A DNA stretch of 64,000 bases from Occallatibacter savannae. Its GTDB lineage: Bacteria; Acidobacteriota; Terriglobia; Terriglobales; Acidobacteriaceae. Of the stretch, positions 33,635 to 43,135 are shown piece by piece. The notes below the pieces were generated by a model. It saw only the letters and a list, made by a program, of their open reading frames with translations, had not been told where the DNA came from and made no database searches. The position numbers were made by a program, and so were the translations under genes. The DNA lies in NCBI RefSeq assembly GCF_003131205.1, contig NZ_QFFY01000001.1:744001-808000 (forward strand), read 5' to 3'. How positions within the stretch are numbered: the first letter of the stretch is position 1; every line of letters starts with the position of its first letter.

Positions 33635-34570
33635 CTACGTGTTGGTACTGTTACCCTGGCCGGGCCAGGCGAGAGGTGAGTCGAGGCGGCGCTCCAGGAC
33701 CTTGGTCTGATCATCGAACTCACCTAACTGACGCATCCATTCACTTTCCCGCTCACAGGCTGCTTCGGGAATTAGCCCGGTGACTTCTCCCTCAACGGGA
33801 GCGGTCTTGTGTTTCGCGGCCAGGCGTGACACCGTGCTGTACACCTGCGATATCGGGGTCGCCTTGAAATCAGTGATGTTCATCGACAACTGGGCCCGGC
33901 CATGGACAAGGAGGCCCATCGCCTTCACTCCGTGCAGCCCGCCGAAGGAAGCGCGTACTTCGCGCGCGATGGCTCGCGCGACCCCTACGTCGTTTGAATC
34001 GAGATAGAGGCAGTAGGTGACAAGGAACTTACGCGCACCCACGGCACAGGCACCGGCTGTGGGATGCAGGCCCGGGCCGCCGAGATCGGGCCGGCGTGCC
34101 GCCTCTTTGCGAACGGCATCCCGAAGGCCTTCGAATTGCCCGCGGCGCACATCGTCGAGATTGGCGCGATCGGGACGCGATGCTGCAGCTTCGTAGAAGT
34201 AGACAGGCACGCCGTAGCGGCGCCAGATCTCAAGCCCCGCCTGACGCGCCAGCATCACGCATTGCTCAAGCTTGATTCCGGTGACCGGAACAAACGGAAC
34301 GACGTCGGCTGCACCGATGCGGGGATGGAGGCCCTCCTGCCCGGTCAGGTCGATAAGTTCGACGGCCTTGCCTACCCCGCGCAAAGCGGATTCGAGAACT
34401 GCGGTCGGTTCGCCGGCGATGGTCACGATAGAGCGGTTGTGATCGGCATCCATCGACCAGTCGAGCAGGCGCACACCCTCGATGTGCATGGCAGCGATGA
34501 TCGATTCGACACGCCGGGCGTCCCTGCCCTCAGAGAAGTTCGGAACGCACTCGACAACCTGATCTTTCAT
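33635..34570 (-). CDS. ftcD: Glutamate formimidoyltransferase
   Basis: The enzyme moves the formimino group from N-formiminoglutamate to tetrahydrofolate in histidine breakdown. The 311-residue protein has VECVPNFSEGRD at the start, DADHNRSIVTIAG, HPRIGAADVVPFVPV and a conserved GLHGVKAMGLLV, matching the single-domain bacterial form without the cyclodeaminase half. The ATG at 34570 matches the family start; a frame 11 codons longer exists. No other hut genes are nearby, so a general one-carbon role is also possible. Confidence 0.92.
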   Translation of the reverse strand: MKDQVVECVPNFSEGRDARRVESIIAAMHIEGVRLLDWSMDADHNRSIVTIAGEPTAVLESALRGVGKAVELIDLTGQEGLHPRIGAADVVPFVPVTGIKLEQCVMLARQAGLEIWRRYGVPVYFYEAAASRPDRANLDDVRRGQFEGLRDAVRKEAARRPDLGGPGLHPTAGACAVGARKFLVTYCLYLDSNDVGVARAIAREVRASFGGLHGVKAMGLLVHGRAQLSMNITDFKATPISQVYSTVSRLAAKHKTAPVEGEVTGLIPEAACERESEWMRQLGEFDDQTKVLERRLDSPLAWPGQGNSTNT

Positions 34571-34621
34571 GTCTTCTTTCGCAGCCCCGATCTCATTCGG
34601 CACTGCTCCGCATCGTGCGGG

Positions 34622-35332
34622 TTATTTCCAGTAGGTGTAGCCAAGCTGGATCTGCCAGAGCGCGTTCACGCCGGGATTTCGATCCCCCAGAGATGCCGAC
34701 GAAATGTGAACCGCGTTGACACCAACATCGATGGAGCGCTTCGGCCGGGTGAAGTAGTGGATGCCGACTCCGCCCCGGGGCGAAAAGTTCCAGACGGAGG
34801 TCGCGCCGGGCGTTCCATGGGGCACAAGGATGTCTGGCGGGAACTTATGGGTTGTATAGATTAGGCCGCCAGCGCCCTGGAACCAGGGTTGGACCCGCTG
34901 GGAGTGAGTCAGGAAATTCCAACGGAAGATGACGGGCGTGATGCTCGCGCCTGTGTAGGTGCCGCCGCCAACGGGATAGGTATAAGTCTGACCCTTGAAG
35001 ACGAATGACTGGTTGTGAGGACCCGGAGTATACGCCTGCCAGAACGGCATGATGTTGCCGGCATACTCGAATTGACCGCTCAGGATCCCCGCATGAATCG
35101 GCGGGGTGAGAATCTTGCCGATCTGACCGCCCGCGGCAAAAAACCAGTACTTCGAACGATCGCCGCCAATGCCATTCCCGAAGTTGACGAATGGGCCATA
35201 CTCCCAGCTGCGGTCGGCTCTCACCTGCGCCACCGGTGAACTGTCGAGAGGCCGGGCCGGCTGGGCTGTGCCGGGAGTGCAGACGCTGAGCGCCAGAACC
35301 AATCCTGATACAAACTTCGCAGTTGAGGTCAA
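34622..35332 (-). CDS. PagL-like lipid A 3-O-deacylase/acyloxyacyl hydrolase family protein
   Basis: The 236-residue protein has a signal peptide (cleavage near TAQ, residue 24) and alternating beta-strands of a small outer-membrane barrel ending in an aromatic residue before a terminal Lys. The C-terminal HISSASLGDRNPGVN (209-223) matches the catalytic His-x-Ser and NPG signature of PagL, with H209 and S211 as the likely dyad. PagL removes an acyl chain from lipid A. Overall similarity outside this motif is weak, so substrate assignment is tentative. Confidence 0.72.
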   Translation of the reverse strand: MTSTAKFVSGLVLALSVCTPGTAQPARPLDSSPVAQVRADRSWEYGPFVNFGNGIGGDRSKYWFFAAGGQIGKILTPPIHAGILSGQFEYAGNIMPFWQAYTPGPHNQSFVFKGQTYTYPVGGGTYTGASITPVIFRWNFLTHSQRVQPWFQGAGGLIYTTHKFPPDILVPHGTPGATSVWNFSPRGGVGIHYFTRPKRSIDVGVNAVHISSASLGDRNPGVNALWQIQLGYTYWK

Positions 35333-35365
35333 CGTTCTCTTCCTGTTTTGAATATGTACTGCATG

Positions 35366-35393
35366 AAAAAGGCCGCCATCTTCAGGCGGCCTT
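35366..35393 (-). terminator. Rho-independent terminator after yebC
   Basis: A 9-base-pair stem (AAGGCCGCC/GGCGGCCTT) is followed on the minus strand by a T-run, 22 bases after the yebC-family stop. Confidence 0.85.
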
Positions 35394-35414
35394 CGGATTG
35401 CCAGCCTGCTTCAG

Positions 35415-36164
35415 CTATCCCGCCACCTGCTCCATCTGTTCGGCGCTCATATCGAAGTTCGAGTAGACGTTCTGGGTGTCATCGAAGTCTTCCAGCGCCT
35501 CAAGCAGGCGGATCATGGCATTCGCCTGCTGCCCTTCGAGCTTGGTGTACGTCGAGGCAAGCATGGTGACTTCGCTTGATGCGACGGGGATGTTCGCGGC
35601 CTTGACCGCATTGACGACGCCTTCAAAGGCATTGGGCTCGGTCACAATCTCCCACACATCGCCTTCATCGCGCAGATCTTCTCCGCCATGCTCCAGAACG
35701 ATGTCCATCAGCTGCTCTTCAGTCGCTCCAGACTTCTCGATATCGACGACACCCTTCTTCGAGAACATGTGAAGGACAGAACCCGTCGAGCCGAGATTGC
35801 CGCCGTTCTTTGAGAATGCGTGCCGGATCTCGCTGACTGTCCGGTTGCGGTTGTCAGTGAGCACGTCAACGATGATGGCAACGCCTCCGGGACCGTAGCC
35901 CTCGAAGGTGATCTCCTCGTAGTTCACGCCCTCGAGCTCGCCCGTGCCGCGCTGGACGGCGCGCTTGATGTTGTCGGCCGGCATGTTCTCTGCCTTGGCT
36001 GCGAGGATTGCGGTGCGCAGCCGCGGGTTGCCATCCGGGTCGCCGCCGCCGTTTTTTGCGGCAATGGTGATTTCCTTGATCAGGCGAGTGAAGATCTTGC
36101 CGCGCTTGGCGTCGAGCGCGCCCTTTTTGTGCTTGATTGTCGCCCATTTCGAATGGCCGGACAT
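35415..36164 (-). CDS. yebC: YebC/PmpR family regulator
   Basis: The 249-residue protein starts with the invariant SGHSKWATIKHKKGALDAKRGKIF and contains GYGPGGVAIIVDVLTDNRNRTVSEIRHAFSKNGGNLG, diagnostic of the family. Members act as DNA-binding regulators or help translation through difficult proline stretches. The gene is monocistronic with its own terminator. Confidence 0.96.
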   Translation of the reverse strand: MSGHSKWATIKHKKGALDAKRGKIFTRLIKEITIAAKNGGGDPDGNPRLRTAILAAKAENMPADNIKRAVQRGTGELEGVNYEEITFEGYGPGGVAIIVDVLTDNRNRTVSEIRHAFSKNGGNLGSTGSVLHMFSKKGVVDIEKSGATEEQLMDIVLEHGGEDLRDEGDVWEIVTEPNAFEGVVNAVKAANIPVASSEVTMLASTYTKLEGQQANAMIRLLEALEDFDDTQNVYSNFDMSAEQMEQVAG

Positions 36165-36329
36165 GGGAACCTCTATGAGACGTAGAAATACGGGCGCGGA
36201 CTACGCCATCTGAGAGAACGTTCAGAATGGGATTTGTTGAGCTCCGCTACCCCTGTGAGTATATCACTGGCCCGCTTGGGTTAAGTAGCCGCCTGGGCCG
36301 GATCAAACCGGTCCGGACGGCCATGTCGA

Positions 36330-38399
36330 TCACCATACGCGGCATGCATTTGCGGGGCGCATCGGCTGTCCAACCTTGCATCCAAAGGCCTCTCCCGCCT
36401 CGGGCATGTTCTGGATGACTCCGTTGATGCGAAACTTCGGGGGCGAATGCGGGTCGGTCTGTACGCCGAGCCGGAGAACCTCAGGCCGCTGAACACTGCA
36501 CCAGTTCTGACCGAAGGCAAGGAAGAACTGCTGAGCCGGGGTGTATCCGTCCTGCTTCGCGTTCACGTCGATGTTCTTGCGCTTGGCGTCAGCCAGAAAC
36601 GCAATGTAGGCCAGACGGATGCCGCCGTTATCCGCGGTGTTTTCACCGACCGTGAGACTCCCGTTCAATTTGAGATCATCGAGTGCCGTGAAAGAGCCGT
36701 ATTCCTTCACTTCGCAGTCCGTCATGGCCTTGAACTTCGTCGCATCTTCCGCCGTCCACCAGTCAGCGAGATTCCCTTTTCCGTCGAATTTCGCTCCCTG
36801 ATCGTCGAAGCCATGAGTCAACTCATGGCCCACCACTGCCCCAACGTGCCCGTAGTTCTCGGCGTCAGTAGCAGCCGGGTCGTAGAAGGGCGACTGCAGA
36901 ATGCCGGCCGGGAAGTTGATGTCGTTCATGCTGGGGTTGTAATACGCGTTGATGGTAGGCGGCGACATGCCGAACTCGCCGCGATCGACCGGCTTCCCGA
37001 TCTTGTCCAAAAGTCGCCGATTTTCGAACTCCACCGAGGCGAGCGCATTGTGCATCGCGTCGCCGCGAATTACTTCGAGTTTCGAATAGTCCCGCCACTT
37101 GTCGGGATACCCGATCTTGTTGGCGATCTTGTGCAGCTTCTCCTTCGCGTTTGTTTTGGTCGCCGGCGCCATCCAGTCGAGCGCATCGATCTCCTTATCC
37201 ATCGCGTCTTCGATATCGCGCACCATCTGCGACGTATATGCCTTGCTCGATGGCGGGAAGTACTTCTGCACGTACACCTCGCCGAGAGCTTCACCCAGCG
37301 CTCCATCGGTGGCCTGCACGCACCGTTTCCAGCGAGCGTTCTGCTCAGGCTGTCCCTGAAGGATGTGGCCGTAGAAGTTGAAATGCTCTTCATCGAGATC
37401 CTTGGGCAGCGCTGTGGACGCGACTGAATTGACGAGCTGCCAGCGCAGGTAGGCCTTGATGGTGTTTATGTCGGTTGAGGCCAATATGGACTGCAATCCC
37501 TTGAAGAAATCCGGGTTCGAAACGTTCAACTCCGAAATCGTCGGCGCTCCCCCCACCGCAAACAGGCGTTGCCAATCGATCTGCGGCGTCATCGTGGTCA
37601 GCTCTTTTGTCGGGACAAAGTGGTAAACGTTCTTCGGATCGCGGCGCGAAGTGATGTCCATCGACACCTTGGCGAGAGCCGTTTCGAGTTCCATCACCTT
37701 CTCTGCTTCTGCACTCGCCTCATTCTCCGGATCGCCGAGCAGGTGAAACACCTTCGACAGGTGCTCCACGTATTGCTTCCGAGTCTTCTCCGCATCGGCA
37801 CCGGTTCGGAAGTAGTAGTCCCGCTCCGGCAAGCCCAGTCCGGCCTGATCCACCACAGCTATCTGTTTCGAAGCATCTGCGAAGTCCTGTTGTTCGCCGG
37901 CGGCAAAAAACGCGGGCACGTTCATGATCTGCATCTCACCGAGCAGTTCCGTCAGTTCGCTTGTGCTCTTGATGCTCGCAATGCGGTTCATCCAAGGAGC
38001 GAGTGGGGCGAGGCCTGCCTTGTTGATCGCGCTCTCGTCCATGCACGACGCATAGAAGTCACCGATCTTTTGCTCATTGCTCGTCCGCTTTGCATCGTTC
38101 GCGGCCACACCTTCCAGCAGCGTGCGCAGGTGCATTTCCGTGTTTTCGAAAAGGAGAGCAAAGATGTCCCACTGCGATTGGTCTGATGGAATGGGATGGA
38201 GCTGACTGAAGTGCCCACAGGCGTATGCGGCGAAATCTACACAGGGATCCGCCTTCAAATCGATGAGACTTTTGTCCAACCCCGGAATTTGAGCGTTTGC
38301 CTTAACGTCACTCGATTGGGCGGGAGAAAGGCCGGAAACCGTAAGAAGAACCAGCGCGCAAGCGGCAAGCGAATGTTTGCGAAAAGAAAAGCCGAACAT
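36330..38399 (-). CDS. M13 (neprilysin-like) zinc metallopeptidase
   Basis: The 689-residue protein has a signal peptide (HSLAACALVLLTVSGLSPAQ). Its zinc site is GHELTH at about residue 525, with the third ligand in ENTADNGG. NAYYNPSMNDINFPAGILQ upstream and the C-terminal CRVW are both family hallmarks. It is an exported endopeptidase cutting small peptides. It is the usual M13 length, with no obvious operon partners. Confidence 0.95.
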   Translation of the reverse strand: MFGFSFRKHSLAACALVLLTVSGLSPAQSSDVKANAQIPGLDKSLIDLKADPCVDFAAYACGHFSQLHPIPSDQSQWDIFALLFENTEMHLRTLLEGVAANDAKRTSNEQKIGDFYASCMDESAINKAGLAPLAPWMNRIASIKSTSELTELLGEMQIMNVPAFFAAGEQQDFADASKQIAVVDQAGLGLPERDYYFRTGADAEKTRKQYVEHLSKVFHLLGDPENEASAEAEKVMELETALAKVSMDITSRRDPKNVYHFVPTKELTTMTPQIDWQRLFAVGGAPTISELNVSNPDFFKGLQSILASTDINTIKAYLRWQLVNSVASTALPKDLDEEHFNFYGHILQGQPEQNARWKRCVQATDGALGEALGEVYVQKYFPPSSKAYTSQMVRDIEDAMDKEIDALDWMAPATKTNAKEKLHKIANKIGYPDKWRDYSKLEVIRGDAMHNALASVEFENRRLLDKIGKPVDRGEFGMSPPTINAYYNPSMNDINFPAGILQSPFYDPAATDAENYGHVGAVVGHELTHGFDDQGAKFDGKGNLADWWTAEDATKFKAMTDCEVKEYGSFTALDDLKLNGSLTVGENTADNGGIRLAYIAFLADAKRKNIDVNAKQDGYTPAQQFFLAFGQNWCSVQRPEVLRLGVQTDPHSPPKFRINGVIQNMPEAGEAFGCKVGQPMRPANACRVW

Positions 38400-38516
38400 A
38401 ATTCACCCCTGAGTGGAAACCACAGCTTGAGAGGATGTGCAGTGAATGGGAATCGTCCAAGTCTTGCCGATGCGGGAGAAAATGTCCACCAGGAAGTTAC
38501 GGGTGTGCGGCTAATG

Positions 38517-38554
38517 AAAAAGCCGGGAGGGCGACGCGCAGCCCTCCCGGCTTT
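38517..38554 (-). terminator. Rho-independent terminator after the DUF2076 gene
   Basis: A 14-base-pair stem (AAAGCCGGGAGGGC and complement) with an 8-base loop is followed on the minus strand by a run of T. It lies 27 bases past the stop codon. Confidence 0.88.
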
Positions 38555-38580
38555 CGATTGAGCAATCGTAATTTGAAGCT

Positions 38581-39522
38581 CTAGAATCCGCCGCCGTCGT
38601 CCATACCTCCACCGCCGTCATCGAAGCTGCCGGAGTCGTCGAAGCTGGAGCCGCCATCCATCGACTGATCGCTCAGACCCTGGTCGTCGGGGCTTTGCTC
38701 GTCGAGGCCCTGATCGAGACCAGACTGATCATCGAAGTTCGCCTGGTCGGCGAATGCGGAGACGTCGTTTGCTGCATCCCCAGTGGAGTTGCCGGAGCCG
38801 GAGTTGTCGAAGCCGCGGAGATTATCGCCGGAATCGTTGTTGCGAGGGTCGTAGCCGCCATCGTTCAGGCCATGATGCTCCCCGCGCTCAGCCCCGCGGC
38901 CGGGCTCGTCGTAGTAGTTGTTGTTTATGACTTCAACGGGCCGCTCGCCGAAGCCGCCCCCGAATCCCGGACCGCCCCAGCCATAGCCGCCGTGACCGAA
39001 GCCGCGGAACATGGACTCGATGCCCTCGAACGCGAGCGCACCGGCGGCAACACCGGCAGCGGTCTGAAAAGCTCCGCGCAGGAAGCTGGGCTGCCCGGCA
39101 GGCGCGTACTGCGGTGGGTATCCCGCCGACGGATATTGCGGCGTTCCGTACTGCGGCGGAGGTGCATACTGCGGCGGAACCTGCTGATAGCCAGACGCGG
39201 GCCCCTGTTGCTGAGAAGGCGGAGCGGGCTGCTCATCTCGCTCTCCAAGCAGACGGCCCAGGAAGCTGGTGGTGTGCGCAGGCTGTGGGCGTTGCTGCTG
39301 CTGTTGCTGCATCTGCTGTTGCAGTTGCCCAATCTGCGCTTTCGCCTGGTCGAGCGCGATGTTCTGCACGAGCACGGTTTGCGCCAGCATGTAGAGGGCG
39401 TCAGGATTCCCGGCTAAACGCTGGTTCAGCAGGGCCTCGGCGTCCGGATCTTTTTCCTGGAGAGACGTCTGGTTCAGGCGATCGATGAGGGAGTTGAGAA
39501 GCTGTTCTTCCTGGGGAGTCAC
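38581..39522 (-). CDS. DUF2076 family protein with Asp/Gly-rich tail
   Basis: The ~313-residue protein begins TPQEEQLLNSLIDRL, the DUF2076 signature. A Gln-rich coiled region (QIGQLQQQMQQQQQQ), a Pro/Gln/Tyr-rich linker, a short hydrophobic helix (AAGVAAGALAFEGI) and an Asp/Gly/Ser-rich tail ending DDGGGF follow. The GTG at 39522, nine bases after GGAGG (39532-39536), is the best start; longer frames put that site inside the gene. DUF2076 proteins are of unknown, probably periplasmic or membrane-adjacent, function. Confidence 0.85.
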   Translation of the reverse strand: MTPQEEQLLNSLIDRLNQTSLQEKDPDAEALLNQRLAGNPDALYMLAQTVLVQNIALDQAKAQIGQLQQQMQQQQQQRPQPAHTTSFLGRLLGERDEQPAPPSQQQGPASGYQQVPPQYAPPPQYGTPQYPSAGYPPQYAPAGQPSFLRGAFQTAAGVAAGALAFEGIESMFRGFGHGGYGWGGPGFGGGFGERPVEVINNNYYDEPGRGAERGEHHGLNDGGYDPRNNDSGDNLRGFDNSGSGNSTGDAANDVSAFADQANFDDQSGLDQGLDEQSPDDQGLSDQSMDGGSSFDDSGSFDDGGGGMDDGGGF

Positions 39523-39613
39523 GAAATCTAACCTCCGGCGGAGCTTCTGCATACGGGCGGTCCGCCTCTCGTGATTGAGACGCGATACCCCGGACGAAGT
39601 TGCTCCGTCCCGT

Positions 39614-40117
39614 TCAAGTACGAGAGAAAAGCGTGCGAAGTTCCGGCGGCGCCGAAGAGATGCGATAGCGGCACTTGTGCAGCTTGCCTCCAAACCGGCG
39701 GATGCCGCAGCTTGGGGGCACGTCAACGATCTCCACGAACTCCGCCCCGGCGATCTCCAGGCTGCGGCGTGACGCAACGTTTTCGGGGTCGCAGGTGATC
39801 CAGACAGGATCGATTCCATGCCTTAGCGCGAGCGGAAGGAGCAATGCAACGGATCGCGCCGCATAGTGATGACCTCGATGCGCCGGATGCACGCCGTACC
39901 CGATGTGGCCTGCATATTGCTCAAGGTGTCTGGTCGATCCGATGCGCAGGTTGATCTGCCCAAACTCCTGACCGGAGTTCTGACTCAGCATCCAGAAGGA
40001 ATACGTGGGAACGCGATGAAGGGAATGCACCGAGTAGTCCGTGAGGCGCAGTTCAAGATCGCCGTGTTTCAGGTGGAGCGACCGCAGGGACTCGACGGCT
40101 TCGTCGATGTTGAGCAT
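39614..40117 (-). CDS. GNAT family N-acetyltransferase
   Basis: The 167-residue protein has the RimJ/RimL-like GNAT core: GQINLRIG, then HIGYGVHPAHRGHHYAARSVALLL with the acetyl-CoA loop (RGHHYA), and DPENVASRRSLEIAGAEFV. Its substrate is unknown. It lies 12 bases downstream of the racemase/MenC-like gene and could be part of the same transcript. Confidence 0.85.
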   Translation of the reverse strand: MLNIDEAVESLRSLHLKHGDLELRLTDYSVHSLHRVPTYSFWMLSQNSGQEFGQINLRIGSTRHLEQYAGHIGYGVHPAHRGHHYAARSVALLLPLALRHGIDPVWITCDPENVASRRSLEIAGAEFVEIVDVPPSCGIRRFGGKLHKCRYRISSAPPELRTLFSRT

Positions 40118-40129
40118 TAGAGTCTGACG

Positions 40130-41260
40130 TCAGTTTCGTCCGACAAGTTCCAGGGCCCGTATCTCTTCTTTGCGTACCGTCAGCTTGTCGACCAGATCGG
40201 TACGGACTTCATATCCGCGGCCAGGTGAATCGGGAATAATGATCTCGCCTTCGGAGGTTACAGTCACCTCGGGTTCGATGATGTCTTCGGTCCAGTAGCG
40301 AGCGGAAGCGGAGACATCGCCCGGCAGCCGGAAGTTCTCCAGCGTAGACAGGGCGATGTTGTGCGAACGGCCTATGCCGGACTCAAGCATGCCGCCACAC
40401 CAGACGGGTATTCCCTTCTCCTGCGCTGCATTGTGCACCGCGATGGCTTCAGAGAATCCGCCGACACGGCCGAGCTTGATGTTGATAATCCTGCAGGACT
40501 CCATCTCAATGGCGGCGAGAGCATCGCGCCGGTTGCGAATCGACTCGTCAAGACAGATCGGCGTCGCCATACGCTTCTGCAGCATCGAGTGGTAGTAGAA
40601 ATCGTCGTGCCAGAGCGGCTGCTCAACCATCAGCAGGTCGAAGTTGTCGAAACCGGCGAGGTGGTCGGCATCGCGAAGCTTGTAGGCGGAGTTTGCATCG
40701 CACGACAGCATGATGTCGGGCCACTGGTTGCGAACTTTCTCGAAGACTTCAGTATCCCAGCCCGGCTTGCACTTGAGCTTGATGCGCTGATAACCAGCCG
40801 CCAGTTCCCTTTCGATGATGTCCATCAATTCGGGTATGGACTTCTGGATGCCGAGCGATACTCCGCATGGAATCTTCTCGCGAACGCCACCGATCAGCCT
40901 GGATAGCGATGTGCCTTCGCGTTGCGCTTCGATATCCCAGATGGCGTTCTCCAGAGCCGCCTTTGCCATCGGATGCCCGCGAACAATGTCGAAAAGCTTG
41001 GGGCAGCTTCCGCCGTGATCGGGATGAGCGCCTGCAAGGATCGGCCCGAGTTCATCGACGATGACCTGCCAGGCGGTGTCGGTCGATTCACTGGAGAAGT
41101 GCGGCCGCTCGCCGGCGGTGCACTCGCCCCAGCCAGTCAGTCCCTCCGACCTGACCTCGACAAGGAGAATTCTGCGGTTTCGCGTGATGCCAAAACTCGT
41201 CTGAAAGGGGCGCACGAGGGGCATGTGCACTTCGCGGAGGATGATGCCATCGATTCTCAT
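40130..41260 (-). CDS. Enolase-superfamily MenC/N-succinylamino acid racemase
   Basis: The 376-residue protein has the enolase-superfamily layout. The first lysine is in IKLKCKPGWD, metal ligands are in SCDANSAY, MVEQPLWHDD and CLDESI, and the second lysine is in IKLGRVGG. It matches the o-succinylbenzoate synthase/N-succinylamino acid racemase branch. No other menaquinone genes are adjacent. The neighbouring upstream gene is a COG3375-type GNAT enzyme, the combination known from D-amino acid to L-amino acid conversion by N-succinylation, so racemase activity is more likely than, or additional to, menaquinone synthesis. Confidence 0.88.
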   Translation of the reverse strand: MRIDGIILREVHMPLVRPFQTSFGITRNRRILLVEVRSEGLTGWGECTAGERPHFSSESTDTAWQVIVDELGPILAGAHPDHGGSCPKLFDIVRGHPMAKAALENAIWDIEAQREGTSLSRLIGGVREKIPCGVSLGIQKSIPELMDIIERELAAGYQRIKLKCKPGWDTEVFEKVRNQWPDIMLSCDANSAYKLRDADHLAGFDNFDLLMVEQPLWHDDFYYHSMLQKRMATPICLDESIRNRRDALAAIEMESCRIINIKLGRVGGFSEAIAVHNAAQEKGIPVWCGGMLESGIGRSHNIALSTLENFRLPGDVSASARYWTEDIIEPEVTVTSEGEIIIPDSPGRGYEVRTDLVDKLTVRKEEIRALELVGRN

Positions 41261-41308
41261 ACAGTGTCGTTCCTTCAGCGGTTGCGGCCAATGAAGATGC
41301 GTAAAGAC

Positions 41309-42115
41309 CTAAGCGATTGCGGGTTGAGTGAAGCGGCCAAGCTCGAAGACTCCATTCCCTTCCGCGTCTCTGGTGAATGCGACGACAGCCAAGCCATGAG
41401 TGAATGCATCCTGAAATTTATGCCGATTCTCGGCCTGCAAAGCCAGCGCTCGTTCCCGGTCCTGGGGAGAGGCCTTCCACTGGTAGATGGCGGCCGGCAC
41501 CTGGATTCGTTCCTCGATCTCCTGCACCGCAGAACTTTGGCCCCCAAGCGCCTGCTCGACACGTTCTGAGTCGAGGTACCACTCGGCGACGAGGCGGTCG
41601 GTCGGCAGCCCACCCTGCAGTCGAGAAGAGGATACACCATAGAAATTCACCAGATATGAACGAACCACCGCCCCAAGCTTGTAGATGTTGAGATGCGCAT
41701 TCTTGATTTCGAGCGGATCGAATGTCCACTCCATCAGGCGTATTCCACGGGAGAGTGCTTCGCGCCGCTGCTCCAGCTTGAGTTGCGCGCCGACGCCCCG
41801 GTCGCGATAGCGCTCGCGGACGGCCAGCATATGCGAGTGCAGATAGGGCTGTGGTTTGCCGTTCCCGGAATGCAGGCCGGTTTTCATACCGGGAAAAGAG
41901 ATGGCAAAGCCGACCATGGACTCCGGAGTGCCGTTAGGGCCGGCTCCGGGAAGGTCGGTGTCGAATGCGCCCAGTACCTGGCCGCCAATCTTCTGGGAAA
42001 CGAGAAAGGCTTTGCGAGGGATGACGTCGGTTTCGTCGTAGCCCCATGTTTCAATCTGGAGCTGAACACATGCTTCGAGTTCGTCGTGCCCGGAGCAGGA
42101 GCGGATGAGGATCAT
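41309..42115 (-). CDS. COG3375-type GNAT enzyme, possible amino acid N-succinyltransferase
   Basis: The 268-residue protein has an N-terminal GNAT domain (LQIETWGYDETDVIPRKAF; MLAVRERYRDRGVGAQLKLEQR with the CoA loop; WTFDPLEIKNAHLNIYKLGAVVRSYLVNFYG). Proteins of this type accompany N-succinylamino acid racemases and are proposed to succinylate D-amino acids. Its start lies four bases inside the end of mazG and its end is ~50 bases before the racemase. Confidence 0.82.
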   Translation of the reverse strand: MILIRSCSGHDELEACVQLQIETWGYDETDVIPRKAFLVSQKIGGQVLGAFDTDLPGAGPNGTPESMVGFAISFPGMKTGLHSGNGKPQPYLHSHMLAVRERYRDRGVGAQLKLEQRREALSRGIRLMEWTFDPLEIKNAHLNIYKLGAVVRSYLVNFYGVSSSRLQGGLPTDRLVAEWYLDSERVEQALGGQSSAVQEIEERIQVPAAIYQWKASPQDRERALALQAENRHKFQDAFTHGLAVVAFTRDAEGNGVFELGRFTQPAIA

Positions 42116-43074
42116 CGCGGCTGCTCCGCAGTGGAGGTGTGAGAATCAGATGTCGGTTCAGCGAGAGCGCGCTTCGCCCTTGCCCATAGTGCTTCGAGTT
42201 CGTCCGGCTTCAGTTGTTCGAGAGGGCGGTCGGAAAGCTCCTCCATTTTGCTGAAGCGTTGCCGAAAGCGCAGATTGCAGCCGCGAAGAGCCATCTCCGC
42301 ATCGACGTTCAGATGGCGCCCAAGATTCACGACGGTAAAGAGCAGGTCGCCAAGTTCTGCCTCAACGCGGGCCTGATTCGCAGGCTCCTTGGACTTTTCG
42401 ACGAGTGCGGCTTCAGCCTCGAGTTCCGCGGTTTCTTCGGTGAGCTTCGGCAGCAAATCGCGCCAGTGAGGCCAGTCGAACCCAGACTTGGCGGCCTTCG
42501 AGCCGAGTTTGACGGCTTCGGCCAGCGCCGGCATGGCGCGCTGGACTGAATCGAGCCGCGACTTCGATGCGTCCGGATCCGAGGCTTTCGATCCCTTTTC
42601 CGCCGCCTTGATTTCTTCCCAGTTGCGCAGGACCTTGCTTGCCGATCCTTCGACGGCTGCATCGACGACCGCTTCATTCCCCGCGGCCCGCGATGCTTCT
42701 TCCCCGAAGACGTGCGGATGCCGCCGGATCAGCTTGCGGTTGAGATGATCGAGCACATCCGAGATGGTGAAGTGGCCCTCGTTCGCAGCCATTTCGGCGT
42801 AGAACAGCACCTGCAGGAGCAGGTCGCCGAGTTCTTCGGCTAGGTGCGGGAAGTCGCGGCGCTCGATCGCGTCGAAAACCTCATAGGCCTCTTCCAGGGT
42901 GTATTTGCGAATGGTATCGAAAGACTGTTCGCGGTCCCATGGGCATCCCCCTGGAGCCCGAAGCCGGGCCATGATGGCAGCTGATTGCTCAAAGAGCGAT
43001 GCCGCATGCTTGGGATCGGTCAACAAATTGTCTTCGAACGAGTCGGGCATTGGACTGGCTGGGAGAGAGTCCAT
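42112..43074 (-). CDS. mazG: Nucleoside triphosphate pyrophosphohydrolase MazG
   Basis: The 320-residue protein has two MazG domains. The first is LRAPGGCPWDREQSF, then LEEAYEVFDAIE and EELGDLLLQVLFYAEM, with the EExxE...ExxD metal site. The second is near KLTEETAELEAE and VEAELGDLLFTVVNLGRHL. It hydrolyses NTPs to NMPs, cleaning up abnormal nucleotides or lowering ppGpp. It overlaps the next gene by four bases (ATGA). Confidence 0.95.
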   Translation of the reverse strand: MDSLPASPMPDSFEDNLLTDPKHAASLFEQSAAIMARLRAPGGCPWDREQSFDTIRKYTLEEAYEVFDAIERRDFPHLAEELGDLLLQVLFYAEMAANEGHFTISDVLDHLNRKLIRRHPHVFGEEASRAAGNEAVVDAAVEGSASKVLRNWEEIKAAEKGSKASDPDASKSRLDSVQRAMPALAEAVKLGSKAAKSGFDWPHWRDLLPKLTEETAELEAEAALVEKSKEPANQARVEAELGDLLFTVVNLGRHLNVDAEMALRGCNLRFRQRFSKMEELSDRPLEQLKPDELEALWARAKRALAEPTSDSHTSTAEQPR

Positions 43075-43135
43075 CTGCGCCTATTCTAAACGGGCGCTCT
43101 CTTCGGTTCGGAATTCAACTCCTGCCGCTGTCGCG

